Shown here: positions 6,897 through 15,228 of the stretch, piece after piece
Layout: each line of letters opens with the position of its first letter
Numbering within the stretch: the first letter of the stretch is position 1
Assembly: GCA_016794035.1 (NCBI GenBank)
Contig: JAEUHS010000103.1
Coordinates: 1 to 39,792 of the forward strand
DNA from: Planctomycetota bacterium
Lineage (GTDB): Bacteria > Planctomycetota > UBA1135 > UBA2386
DNA length: 39,792 bases
Direction of reading: 5' to 3'
Translations under genes and position numbers: made by a program
Notes under the pieces: model-generated
The model's input: only the letters and a program-made list of their open reading frames with translations
Database searches by the model: none
Told to the model about the DNA's origin: nothing

Positions 6897-9752
6897 TCAG
6901 CGCGACAGTTCGCAGAGCGGCCGGCAGCCGTGGTTGAACGTGGCGACCTCGGGTGAGCCCGCCGTGGTGCGCGCCACCCGGGCGCTGATCGGCTTCACGC
7001 CCCAGTAGCCGCCGCGGTACGAGCGGTACTTCGAGTCGATCCAGACCGTGCTCAGCCCGTCGCCGTCGCGATTCTCCTTCGGGCCCGTACCCTGGTAGCA
7101 GTCGCGACACCATTCGTTGAGGTTGCCCACCGTGTCGTGCAAACCGAAGGCATTGGCGCGGAAGCTGCCGACCGGGGCCGTCACGGCGTAGCCGTCGTCC
7201 CACGCGACGGTCTCGACGTTCGGGTCGTTCGCCGCGCGTCGATACGCCGCGTCGGCGAGGTTGGCGGCACCGCACAGTGTCGCGGCGTCGGCGCCGGTCC
7301 ACCACGGTGTCTCGGTGCCGGCGCGGCCGGCTCGCTCCCACTGAGCGGCTGTCGGCAAGGTGAGGCCGAGTCGCTGCAGGAACCGCTGGCAGTCGTTCCA
7401 ACTGACCTGCTCGACCGGGTTCGTGGGGCCTACGCGCAGGGTCTCGTCGTCGACGTAGAAGCTCGGATTCCCGCCCGCACAGCGGCGCCACTGAGCCTGG
7501 GTGAACTCGTATTTCGCGAGCAGGTACGGCGCGAGCGTGATCGGGCGCACCGGCCCCTCGTCCTCGAGCGCGTCGGCGTCGAGATTGTGTTCACCGACGG
7601 TCGCCGCGCCCATGCGGAACGTCCCGCCGGGGATCAGCACGAACACGGCGCCGGTCGCGGCGGCGAGCTGCCAGCGGTTCGGGTGCTCGACCGGCTGGCC
7701 GAGCGGCGCCTCGGAACCCTGCCAGTACCAGTCGGGATCCGGTTCGGGGCGCGCGCCGGTCGGCAGGTGCCAGAACTCCAGCAGCCCGGTGCGCGGGTTG
7801 ACGCCGAGTGGCACCAGCCCCTCGATGGGCTGGAGCGCGAACCCGTACGGCGAGGCCGGTGGCGGCTGCGCCGCGTAGTCGACCGCCGCCTGCCAGGCCT
7901 GCTGCGCCGCGGGATCGACCAGGCTCAGGCGGTGCCAGGTGCGCGCGCACTCGAGGCGGCGGCGGACCTCGGGCAGGCTGAAACCCCAGATGCCGAGTAC
8001 GCCGTCCGCGACCGCCGGCCCGTCGAGAAACGCTCGCAAGCGCGTCACCAGCGCGCGCAGGTGGCCGTGGCGCCAGCGCTGCTGTTCGCCGGTGAAGCCG
8101 CCCTCGGGGTCATCGGCGAAGCGCCACGTGCGCCGCGCTTCGACCATCTCCCGCACGAGCGCCAGTGCGCCGCGCAGTCCCTGCCGCCGGTCGTCGTCGC
8201 GCGTGGTGGCGATCTCCTCTTCGAGTGCCAGCACGGTCGACCACTCGGCGTGGGTCTCGCGGTCGTGCTGCTGGTCGGCTTCGGTCCACGGCAGCGCGAG
8301 CGCCTCCAGCGCCGCCAGCTTGACGGCGAGTTCGGCGAGGCGCGGTCGGAACGCTTCGGCCTGCACCAGCCACGCCTCCATCGCCGGGGCGCGGTCGATC
8401 GCCACCGGCCACAACTCGCGGTCGGCCGTCTGCTCGAGCACCTCGAGCCGTTCGGTCTGCGACAGATCGAGCACGTCGCGCAGACGGGTCTGCGCCAGGT
8501 CGGCCTGGCGGTCGGCCGCCCGGGCGCTGGTCACCGAGACGATCGTCGCGACCACCAGTGCCACGACGACCACCGCGGTGGTCGCGACCGCGACGCGGTG
8601 GCGGCGCACGAACTTGGTCGCGACGTAGCCGAGCCGGCGTGGGCCGGCCTCGACCGGTTCGTTGCGCCGGTAGCGGCCGACGTCGCGCGCGAGATCGGCG
8701 GCGCTCGCGTAGCGCCGGTCGCGGTCGCGGTCGATCGCCCGCATGACGATCCAGTCGAGTTCGCGGCGCACGAGTCGCGGTTCGGCGCCGGTCCGGCCTG
8801 GGCCGCGCAGGCGGCTGCTCGGCGTCGGCGGATCCTCTTCGGCGAGAACCCGCAGCAGGTCGGGCAGACCGAGCGAACGCAGCCGTTCGGGATCGCGCGG
8901 CGGTGCGTCGGCCACGAGTTCGTAGAGCAGCGCGCCGAGGGAGTAGACGTCGGTGCGCGTGTCGACTTCGGCGTGGCCCAGCGCCGCCTGCTCGGGGCTC
9001 ATGTAGATCGGCGTGCCGACGATGGCGCCCTGCGTCTGCGCGAGGCCGTCGGCGAGTCCGGCGCCCGCGATCGCCTTGGCGATGCCGAAGTCGATGACCA
9101 CCGGCACCGGTCCCAGGTCGCCGTCGGCGACCAGCACGTTGCTCGGTTTCAGGTCGCGGTGGATGACGCCGCGCTGGTGCGCGTGCTGCACGGCGTCGCA
9201 GACCCGGCCGAACAGCTCCAAGCGTGCCGGCAGCGGGAGACCGCGGGCGCTGCAGAAGGCGGTGATCGGCACGCCATCGACCAGTTCCATCACGAAGTAC
9301 GGTCGCCCGCCCTCGGTCGTGCCGGCATCGAGGATACGTGCGATCGACGGGTGGTTCATCCGCGCGAGCGCCTGGCGTTCGATCTCGAAGCGCGCAATCA
9401 CGCTCGCGCTGTCCATGCCAGGGCGGATCACCTTGAGCGCCACCGGGCGGCGGATCGGCTCCTCCTGCTCGGCGCGGAACACGACCCCGAAGCCGCCCTC
9501 GCCCAGGATCTCGATCAGACGGTAGCGGCCGATGCGCACGCCGGGCCGTTCGCCGATGGCCTGCAGCAGCGCCGCCGCTTGGCCTGGGCGGAGAAAGCCG
9601 CTCGCGCGTCCGTCGGCATCGAGCAGCGCCTCGACTTCGGCGCGCAGCAATGCGTCACCGCCACACGCGGAGTCGAGGAAGCTGCGGCGCTGATCGTCCG
9701 GCAGCTCGATGGCCCGCAGGAAGATCGAGCGCGGAGTCGGCGGGTTCGTCAT
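6897..9752 (-). CDS. Membrane Ser/Thr protein kinase with C-terminal FGE-sulfatase (SUMF1-like) domain
   Basis: A 951-residue Hanks-type kinase. The leader (1-70) is similar in style to that of the kinase at 768-3956. The kinase domain (about 77-365) has 'LGEGGFGVVF' at 83-92, Lys107 in 'VALKV', 'HRDLKPSN' at 198-205, 'DFG' at 221-223 and 'GTPIYMSPEQ' at 246-255, so it looks active. A membrane helix lies at about 388-409. A helical region (410-690) follows. From about 705 comes a formylglycine-generating-enzyme-like domain, recognised by 'IPGGTFRMG', 'NPVEQVSWNDCQRFL', 'LPTAAQWERAGRAG' and 'GLHDTVGNLNEWCRDCY'. In such kinase fusions this domain is usually a ligand-binding module, not a sulfatase activator. 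The ATG at 9752 was chosen because it begins the family leader. The gene is convergent with the repeat protein; no sigma factor is adjacent. Confidence 0.92.
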   Translation of the reverse strand: MTNPPTPRSIFLRAIELPDDQRRSFLDSACGGDALLRAEVEALLDADGRASGFLRPGQAAALLQAIGERPGVRIGRYRLIEILGEGGFGVVFRAEQEEPIRRPVALKVIRPGMDSASVIARFEIERQALARMNHPSIARILDAGTTEGGRPYFVMELVDGVPITAFCSARGLPLPARLELFGRVCDAVQHAHQRGVIHRDLKPSNVLVADGDLGPVPVVIDFGIAKAIAGAGLADGLAQTQGAIVGTPIYMSPEQAALGHAEVDTRTDVYSLGALLYELVADAPPRDPERLRSLGLPDLLRVLAEEDPPTPSSRLRGPGRTGAEPRLVRRELDWIVMRAIDRDRDRRYASAADLARDVGRYRRNEPVEAGPRRLGYVATKFVRRHRVAVATTAVVVVALVVATIVSVTSARAADRQADLAQTRLRDVLDLSQTERLEVLEQTADRELWPVAIDRAPAMEAWLVQAEAFRPRLAELAVKLAALEALALPWTEADQQHDRETHAEWSTVLALEEEIATTRDDDRRQGLRGALALVREMVEARRTWRFADDPEGGFTGEQQRWRHGHLRALVTRLRAFLDGPAVADGVLGIWGFSLPEVRRRLECARTWHRLSLVDPAAQQAWQAAVDYAAQPPPASPYGFALQPIEGLVPLGVNPRTGLLEFWHLPTGARPEPDPDWYWQGSEAPLGQPVEHPNRWQLAAATGAVFVLIPGGTFRMGAATVGEHNLDADALEDEGPVRPITLAPYLLAKYEFTQAQWRRCAGGNPSFYVDDETLRVGPTNPVEQVSWNDCQRFLQRLGLTLPTAAQWERAGRAGTETPWWTGADAATLCGAANLADAAYRRAANDPNVETVAWDDGYAVTAPVGSFRANAFGLHDTVGNLNEWCRDCYQGTGPKENRDGDGLSTVWIDSKYRSYRGGYWGVKPISARVARTTAGSPEVATFNHGCRPLCELSR

Positions 9753-9973
9753 CGGCGGACCGTTCCCGGGGAAGGGCCGCAGTGTAGCGGTACGATCCCG
9801 CCGTGTGCGGTCAGACCGTGCCGTGCGCGCAGAGTGGACGCGACCGCCGGCCTCGATGCGAGGTGGCGACGACGCACGCGGCTGCGCGGCGCAGGACAGG
9901 CGCTCGGCCGTCGTCTCGGGACGACGATGCGCGGGCCGGCGCCGGGCGCGCCCGGCGGCGCTGCGGTCGCACC

Positions 9974-10165
9974 TCACGACAGCAGCGCGACCGACAGCAG
10001 CCAGCCGACGATGGCCTGCCACGGGCGGGTGTTCGTGCCGGACTCCGCGAGTTCGAACAGCAGGACGAGGAGACCGAACGACAGCCACGTCCCGGCGACG
10101 AAGCCCGCGCTCACGATCCCGACGACGGCGTGCCTGGGCCGCGGACGCTGCTCGGTGACCATCAT
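9974..10165 (-). CDS. Small two-helix membrane protein, function unknown
   Basis: A 63-residue protein that I do not recognise. It has a basic N-terminus ('TEQRPRPRH') and two hydrophobic stretches at about 14-40 and 50-62, so it should be a small inner-membrane protein. Its ATG at 10165 overlaps the stop of the upstream DUF1697 gene in an ATGA arrangement (TGA at 10164-10162), which strongly supports a real, translationally coupled gene despite its size. No catalytic motif is visible. It could be a YrhK- or SdpI-like small membrane protein, but that would be a guess. Confidence 0.6.
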   Translation of the reverse strand: MMVTEQRPRPRHAVVGIVSAGFVAGTWLSFGLLVLLFELAESGTNTRPWQAIVGWLLSVALLS

Positions 10166-10692
10166 GCGGCTCCGTTGCCGAGAGCGGCGGCGATCGCGGT
10201 CATGGTGTTCCAGCTGCGCGTGGTGGCGGGCGCCCCGAACAGCGTGTCCAGCCGACCCAGCCAGCCGATCGCCTGCATCCGGCGCCGGTGGTGACCGACC
10301 ACATAGCGACCCTCCCGCGCCAGGACCTGCAGCACCCACCGGCCGCGGGAGGGCAGCGCCATCGGCAGCCGCGGCGCCGAACGCGGTCGTCGCGCGAGCA
10401 CGCTGACGAAGCGCACGAGGTCGCGGCGGGCGGGGCGGCCGCCGAAGAAGTCCCGCGCCACGAGCCGCCGGATCTCCCGGCCGGGGCAGACCATGACCTC
10501 GGCGACGAACGGCAGCCGGCGCCGGATCTCCGCGCGCAGCCACGCTGCGCCGACCGGATGCCGGATCACGAAGGTGCCGGCCGCGCCGATGTTGACGGCA
10601 TCGAGATCGCGCCACCGGGCGGCGAACGCGGCCGGTCGGAAGGTGCGGTGGCCGCCGACGTTGATGCCCCGCACGAAGACGACGAGGGACAT
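10162..10692 (-). CDS. DUF1697 family protein
   Basis: A 176-residue protein whose N-terminus 'VVFVRGINVGGHRTFRP' carries the family hallmark 'RGINVGG'. The middle 'VNIGAAGTFVIRHP' corresponds to the usual 'SGNVVF'-type strand. The family folds as a small alpha/beta protein and has no established biochemical function. The start at 10692 matches where family members begin. The stop overlaps the start of the small membrane protein by 4 nt, so the two form a coupled pair. It is somewhat divergent: the typical 'SGN' is replaced by 'AAG', and the middle part is richer in Arg than usual. Confidence 0.75.
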   Translation of the reverse strand: MSLVVFVRGINVGGHRTFRPAAFAARWRDLDAVNIGAAGTFVIRHPVGAAWLRAEIRRRLPFVAEVMVCPGREIRRLVARDFFGGRPARRDLVRFVSVLARRPRSAPRLPMALPSRGRWVLQVLAREGRYVVGHHRRRMQAIGWLGRLDTLFGAPATTRSWNTMTAIAAALGNGAA

Positions 10693-10903
10693 ACCGCGCA
10701 ACTTGTATCCGCGGTCGACCGCCGCTGCATCGTCGGCCCTCACGCCGTGAGCCGGAGGTCGTCGAATGCCGGGGCGCCGGCACCGCGTGCGTTGCGCGAC
10801 CAGCACCTGTGGAACGGCGCGGGCCCCGGGAACCCGACCGACCTCGCACCTGGGATCGCAGCCAGGGTCTCGACGCGCGGCCCTCCTGCCCATGGCCGCG
10901 CGA

Positions 10904-12442
10904 TCAGCCGAGGCCGAACGGCAGTTCGAGCAGCAACCAGACCAGCAGCAGCAGCGACCAGCTGATCCACAGCGCCACCGAATAGGGCAGCATCGTCGCC
11001 ACCAGCGTGCCGAGACCGGCCTTGCCGTCGTAGCGCTGCAGGAACGCGATGATCAGCGCGAAGTAGCTCATCATCGGCGAGATCACGTTGGTGACACTGT
11101 CGCCGACCCGGTAGGCGGCCTGCGTCATCTCCGGCGGATAGCCGAGCAGCATCAGCATCGGCACGAAGATCGGCGCCATCAGCGCCCACTTGGCCGACGC
11201 GCTGCCCATTACCAGGTTGATGACCGCGGCGAGCACGACGAAGCCGAGCAGCAGCGGGATGCCGCCGAGCCCGGTCGCCTGCAGCACGTCGGCGCCCTTG
11301 ATCGCGAGGATCAGGCCGAGCTGGGTCCAGTTGAAGAAGCTGACGAACTGCGCGGCGAAGAACACCAGCACCAGGTAGCTGCCGAGCGTCTCCATCGACT
11401 TCGCCATGCCCTTCAGCGCGGCGGCGTCGCTGCGGATCGTGCCCGCCGCGATGCCGTAGGCGAGCCCCATCAGCGCGCTGAACAGGAAGATCAGCGCGAC
11501 GATGCCGGTCATCAGCGGCGAATGCAGCAGCGAACCCGTGGTCGGGTCGCGCAGGAAGCCGTCGGCCGGCACGGTGCCCCACAGCAGCCAGGCCACGCCG
11601 AGCGCCAGCACCGCGGTCGCGGCCCACCGGCCGCGACGCTCCGCGCCCGACAACGGCGCCAGCGCGGCGGCGCCGTCGGCGGCACCGTCGGCAGCGGGCG
11701 CGGCCTCGGTCTCGTAGCGGCCGAGGCGCGGCTCGACCACCCGCTCGGTGACGACCGTGACGACGACGGTCACGAGGAACGTCGACACGAACAGGAACCA
11801 GTAGTTGCACGCCGGATTGACGACCGCCGTGGGGTCGAGGATGCGCGCCGCTTCCTGCGTCAGTCCCGCCAGCAGCGGGTCGATCGTGCCGAGCAGCAGG
11901 TTGGCGCTGTAGCCACCGGAGACACCGGCGAACGCGGCCGCGAGGCCGGCGACCGGATGCCGCCCGGCGGCCTCGAAGATCAGCGCCGCCATCGGGATCA
12001 GCAGCACGTAGCCGACCTCGCTGGCGGTGTTCGACAGCACGCCGGCCAGCACCACGACGGCGGTCAGCAGATGCCGCGGTGCCGACAGCACCAGCAGCCG
12101 CAGGGCCGTGCCGATCAGGCCGCTGGACTCGGCGATGCCGATGCCGAGCAGCGCCACCAGCACGGTGCCGAGCGGCGCGAAACCGGTGAAGTTCGTGACC
12201 AGGTTGGCGAGGATCCGGTGCAGGCCGTCGCGCGTCATCAGGCTGACCGGCGTGACGGCCTCGCCGGTCACCGGGTGTACGGCCTGCAGGCCGAACCAGG
12301 TCGCCACCTCGCTGAGCACGATGACCAGCAGCGCGAACAGCAGGAACAGCGTCGTCGGGTGCGGCAGCGCGTTGCCGACGCGCTCGACGACGGCGAGGAA
12401 GCGCGCCATGGCGCCGCGCGGGGCGGGGATCGGATCGGACAT
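10904..12442 (-). CDS. abgT: AbgT family transporter (p-aminobenzoyl-glutamate / antimetabolite type)
   Basis: A 512-residue polytopic membrane protein of full family length. It starts '[19 protein letters not shown]', the typical AbgT opening, and carries '[19 protein letters not shown]', '[19 protein letters not shown]' and '[19 protein letters not shown]', then '[17 protein letters not shown]' near the C-terminus. Family members are ion-coupled transporters in the inner membrane. E. coli AbgT imports p-aminobenzoyl-glutamate, while MtrF and YdaH have been described as sulfonamide or antimetabolite exporters. The substrate here cannot be read from sequence. No AbgA/AbgB peptidase partners are adjacent, although an exported dipeptidyl peptidase and amidohydrolases lie 7-10 kb away. 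The gene is single, with the next gene divergent. Confidence 0.9.
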   Translation of the reverse strand: MSDPIPAPRGAMARFLAVVERVGNALPHPTTLFLLFALLVIVLSEVATWFGLQAVHPVTGEAVTPVSLMTRDGLHRILANLVTNFTGFAPLGTVLVALLGIGIAESSGLIGTALRLLVLSAPRHLLTAVVVLAGVLSNTASEVGYVLLIPMAALIFEAAGRHPVAGLAAAFAGVSGGYSANLLLGTIDPLLAGLTQEAARILDPTAVVNPACNYWFLFVSTFLVTVVVTVVTERVVEPRLGRYETEAAPAADGAADGAAALAPLSGAERRGRWAATAVLALGVAWLLWGTVPADGFLRDPTTGSLLHSPLMTGIVALIFLFSALMGLAYGIAAGTIRSDAAALKGMAKSMETLGSYLVLVFFAAQFVSFFNWTQLGLILAIKGADVLQATGLGGIPLLLGFVVLAAVINLVMGSASAKWALMAPIFVPMLMLLGYPPEMTQAAYRVGDSVTNVISPMMSYFALIIAFLQRYDGKAGLGTLVATMLPYSVALWISWSLLLLVWLLLELPFGLG

Positions 12443-12817
12443 CGACGGCCTGGGCTCGGGTTCGACGGCCGGTCAAGCTAGCGCCGCGGGTGGCCGGCGG
12501 GCAGCGGAACCGGGCGACAACCGTGCGCCGGCCGGTCGATGCGGAGGCGCAGCCGGGACCGGGCAGGCCGCGCCTCGCACCATGCCCGACGCGAGACCAC
12601 GTGCACACGACTATGGCGGCCCGCTGCCATCGAGCAGCAGCGCCCCGCCGGTCAGCGGACGGCAGGCGGCGCAGTTGACGCCGATGTCGCCGAGAGGCCG
12701 ACGGTCCCGCTCGAGGCCGACGGCGACCAGAGGCCGTAGACCAGGCGCCGCTGCCGCATCGCGCGGTGGAACGGCGGCGAGGCGCGCGACCGCGCGCGAC
12801 GTCGGAGACTTGTGCCG
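12443..12817. other. Intergenic region between divergent abgT and secreted hydrolase
   Basis: This 375-nt stretch must contain both divergent promoters. I see no credible small gene, RNA or repeat; short open frames in it are Arg/Ala/Pro-rich shadows. GGAG at 12804-12807 is a plausible ribosome binding site for the downstream hydrolase. TAGCTT on the minus strand (12480-12475) could be a -10 for abgT, but it has no matching -35. Confidence 0.5.
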
Positions 12818-14044
12818 ATGAGCGCGCGCCCGCATCGTGGCGCCATGGCGCGTCGATCGCTTCCGTTGCTCTGCTTCCTGTTCGCGGCGGCGTCGGCGGT
12901 CACCGCCCAGAACGCGGTCGGCGTGCGCAACGTCGCCTGGCCGAACCCGACCGGACAGGGCAGCGGTTCGCTGACCGCGCGCGTGCTCTATCCGGCCACC
13001 GTGCCGGGGACCGACGCGCCGTTGTCGCCGCGTGCCGGCGGTTGGCCGGTGATCGTCTTCCTGCACGGCTTCACGCTGCTGGGCAACAGCTACCAGACGC
13101 TGGGGACCCGCTGGGCCGAGCGTGGCTTCGTCGTCGTGCTGTCCAACACGGCCCAGTTCGACAACCTGCGCCAGGAGGACGACGGCCGCGCGCTGCTGCC
13201 GGCGCTGCAGGCTGCCAACGCCGCGCCAGGCGGTCCGTTCGCCGCCGGGCTCGACCTCGCCCGCGTGGCGCTGACCGGCCATTCGATGGGCGGCGGCAAC
13301 GTCGCCAACGTGCTCGCCGGCAACCCCGGGTATCGCTGCGGCTTCGCGTTCGCACCCGTACCGCCCCGGGGCAACAACGGCGCCCTGGTCACGGTGCCGC
13401 TCGGCCTGGTCGCCGGCAACGGCGACACGATCGCGCCGCCGAACGCGAACGCGCTGCCGTACTACCAGTCGCTGACGTCGTCGGCCGAGTGCAGGCTGCT
13501 CTATCTGCTGAACGGCGATGCGACCCACACGAACCTGGCCGGCCTGTTCGTCAGCGGCGCCACGGCGACGGCGGTGTTCGAGCGCGCCGCCGACGTCGGG
13601 CTCGGCTTCGTGCAGCACGCACTCGACGTCGATGCGACCGGCCTCGAGGCGGCGCTCGGTCCGGGGGCGCTGGCCGAGCCGCGTCTGGTCGTCTGCGAGC
13701 GCGCGTTCGCGCGCGCCCAGACCTGGGCCGAGGCACCGCTCGCGATCGGTGCGACCGTGCGTATCTCGGCCGGCGTCGAACCCGGGCCCGTCGGTCTCGG
13801 CGCCGCGCTGGCGCCGCTCGTCGCGCCGGTGCCGACGCCGTTCGGCGAGCTGCGGCTGGACCCGGCGTTCGCCTTCGTGCTGCAGTCCGGTGTCGTCGGC
13901 GCGGAGCGGCGGTTCGACGTCGCCATCCCGCTGCCCTCGGATCCGACGCTGGTCGGCGTCATCGTGGCCGTGCAGGCGTTCGGACTCTCGTGGACCGGGT
14001 CGATCGGCCTCGGCGCTGCGATCGAGCTGCCGATCGGTCCGTAG
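12818..14044 (+). CDS. Secreted alpha/beta hydrolase (dienelactone hydrolase / PET-hydrolase-like)
   Basis: A 408-residue exported Ser hydrolase. The signal peptide ends 'AAASAVTA' before QNAVG. The hydrolase core has oxyanion-hole 'FLHGF' at 81-85, nucleophile elbow 'GHSMGGGN' with Ser156, a probable acid in 'AGNGDTIAPP' (about Asp205) and a probable His in 'DATHTNLAG' (about His239). The triad therefore appears complete. This pattern fits chlorophyllase-, dienelactone- or cutinase-like esterases; the substrate is unknown. Residues about 270-408 form an extra beta-rich C-terminal domain ('LVGVIVAVQAF', 'GLGAAIELPIG') related in pattern to the C-terminus of the repeat protein at 4173. I chose ATG 12818 because GGAG lies 10 nt upstream. 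ATG 12845 gives a shorter, more classical signal peptide and is an alternative. Confidence 0.8.
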   Translation: MSARPHRGAMARRSLPLLCFLFAAASAVTAQNAVGVRNVAWPNPTGQGSGSLTARVLYPATVPGTDAPLSPRAGGWPVIVFLHGFTLLGNSYQTLGTRWAERGFVVVLSNTAQFDNLRQEDDGRALLPALQAANAAPGGPFAAGLDLARVALTGHSMGGGNVANVLAGNPGYRCGFAFAPVPPRGNNGALVTVPLGLVAGNGDTIAPPNANALPYYQSLTSSAECRLLYLLNGDATHTNLAGLFVSGATATAVFERAADVGLGFVQHALDVDATGLEAALGPGALAEPRLVVCERAFARAQTWAEAPLAIGATVRISAGVEPGPVGLGAALAPLVAPVPTPFGELRLDPAFAFVLQSGVVGAERRFDVAIPLPSDPTLVGVIVAVQAFGLSWTGSIGLGAAIELPIGP

Positions 14045-14080
14045 CGATCGCTCCGTCGCGCGCACCATCGCGCGCGCCGC

Positions 14081-14425
14081 TCATTCGCCGACCGTGAACT
14101 GCTGCGCCACCGACAACGCGAAGTCGGGCAGCAGCCCGCAGCCGCCCGGCGCCAGCAGGAGCCACTGGCTCCAGAACTGCAGGCCGAGCCAGCCGGTGTC
14201 GCACGGCTCTTCACCCGCACGTGCGCCAGCGTCAGCAGCGAAGCATGACGCCATGCCAGCACGTAGCGATCGGTCGCGAAGTCGAGCGTCGGCGTGCTGC
14301 AGATGCCGCTGTCTGCCGCAGGGTCCACCGCCGCGCCGATCTGCAGCGTCGCCGAGCCGCGGGCCGGCGAAGAAGGCCTGCGTCACCGCGGCGGCCTCGG
14401 CCTGCTCTGACGCTGACAGCCGGTT
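14081..14425 (-). pseudogene. Frameshifted remnant of a secreted planctomycete-type C-terminal domain
   Basis: Reading the minus strand, protein-like sequence moves between two frames. It begins 'SASEQAEAAAVTQAFFAG' in one frame, continues as 'LQIGAAVDPAADSGICST' and 'LDFATDRYVLAWRHASLL' in a second, then returns to the first for 'CDTGWLGLQFWSQWLLLAPG' and 'FALSVAQQFTVGE' to the stop at 14081. The final segment resembles the C-terminal 'GLxFxxQ....LSxA..FTVG' pattern of planctomycete secreted proteins. No single frame has a good start and full domain. Two compensating indels in a dead gene, or sequencing errors, would explain it. The original N-terminal part is not recognisable upstream. Confidence 0.45.
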
Positions 14426-14457
14426 GGTGGCCGCTGCACCGCGGCAACGTCGGCGGC

Positions 14458-15039
14458 TCATCCGTCTCGCGTGATGGCGCGCGTCGTTGCCCAGAGGGCC
14501 TGCGCCTGGGCGAGCACATCGTCGGCGATGCCGCGGTAGTGGCGCATGGCCCCCATGTTGTCGAAGCTCGACGCGCCAAGCTCCATCCGCATCGCCCAGT
14601 CGTGCACCCGCGCCATTGCCGCGAGGGCGACACACACCTCGCCGAGGACACCGGTGGTCACCCGCGAGGCCCGTGCCCGAAGCAGGCGGAGCAGCGTGGG
14701 CAGCTCGGCGAAGGCGGTGGGCATCGGCGTCAGACGGGTGCGCACGGCCCGCCCACGCGGCGACGGCGGATCGTCGACCGGGACACAGAACGCCTCGAAC
14801 GCTTCGTCCAGGAGAAACCTGCCGTCGGGCGCATCGGGGCCCCAGCCGTGGGCCGTGGCGCCCGCGCCGAGGGTGACCGGCACGCGGTCACCGCTGGCGT
14901 GGGCAGAGGGCGACCAGGGAATACACAGCGCACCGCCTGGCAGTACGCTCGTCGTGCAGGACAGCTCGCCCCAGCGGAAGGTGTAGAGGGTCAGTGGGTG
15001 GGTGGTGCGGTGGAGAACGCCGACGCGCATGGGGCTCAT
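14458..15039 (-). CDS. Hypothetical protein, 193 residues
   Basis: I do not recognise this protein. It starts 'MSPMRVGVLHRTTHPLTLYT' and has well-mixed composition, with hydrophobic, acidic and Gly residues in good balance, unlike antisense shadows in this window. It has no signal peptide or membrane segment. The first half appears beta-rich ('LYTFRWGELSCTTSVLPGG') and the last third helical ('GVLGEVCVALAAMARVHDWA'). An internal ATG nine bases downstream (15030) is an alternative start. It is divergent from mfd, 189 nt away, and its stop is about 30 nt before the remnant at 14081-14425. It is probably real, but support is limited to coding character. Confidence 0.55.
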   Translation of the reverse strand: MSPMRVGVLHRTTHPLTLYTFRWGELSCTTSVLPGGALCIPWSPSAHASGDRVPVTLGAGATAHGWGPDAPDGRFLLDEAFEAFCVPVDDPPSPRGRAVRTRLTPMPTAFAELPTLLRLLRARASRVTTGVLGEVCVALAAMARVHDWAMRMELGASSFDNMGAMRHYRGIADDVLAQAQALWATTRAITRDG

Positions 15040-15228
15040 CGTACGCGCTCACCGGCATGGCGTCGTCAGGCAGGGCCTGCGGCCAGGCGTGGCGGCGACC
15101 GACACTGCCACCGTCCATCCCCACCGCGCGCCGGTGGCAGCCTTCCCGTACGTCACCCACATCTGCGCCCGCCGCGTGCTCCGCCGCCACCACCTGCCTA
15201 CGCTGCTCGGCCCTGCCCGCACCCACCC

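Noticed and set aside
14221..15228. Upstream extension of the mfd frame by 336 codons
   Set aside because: The extension is Arg/Pro/Ala-rich and antisense to the 193-residue gene and the remnant. Mfd homology starts right after GTG 15229.
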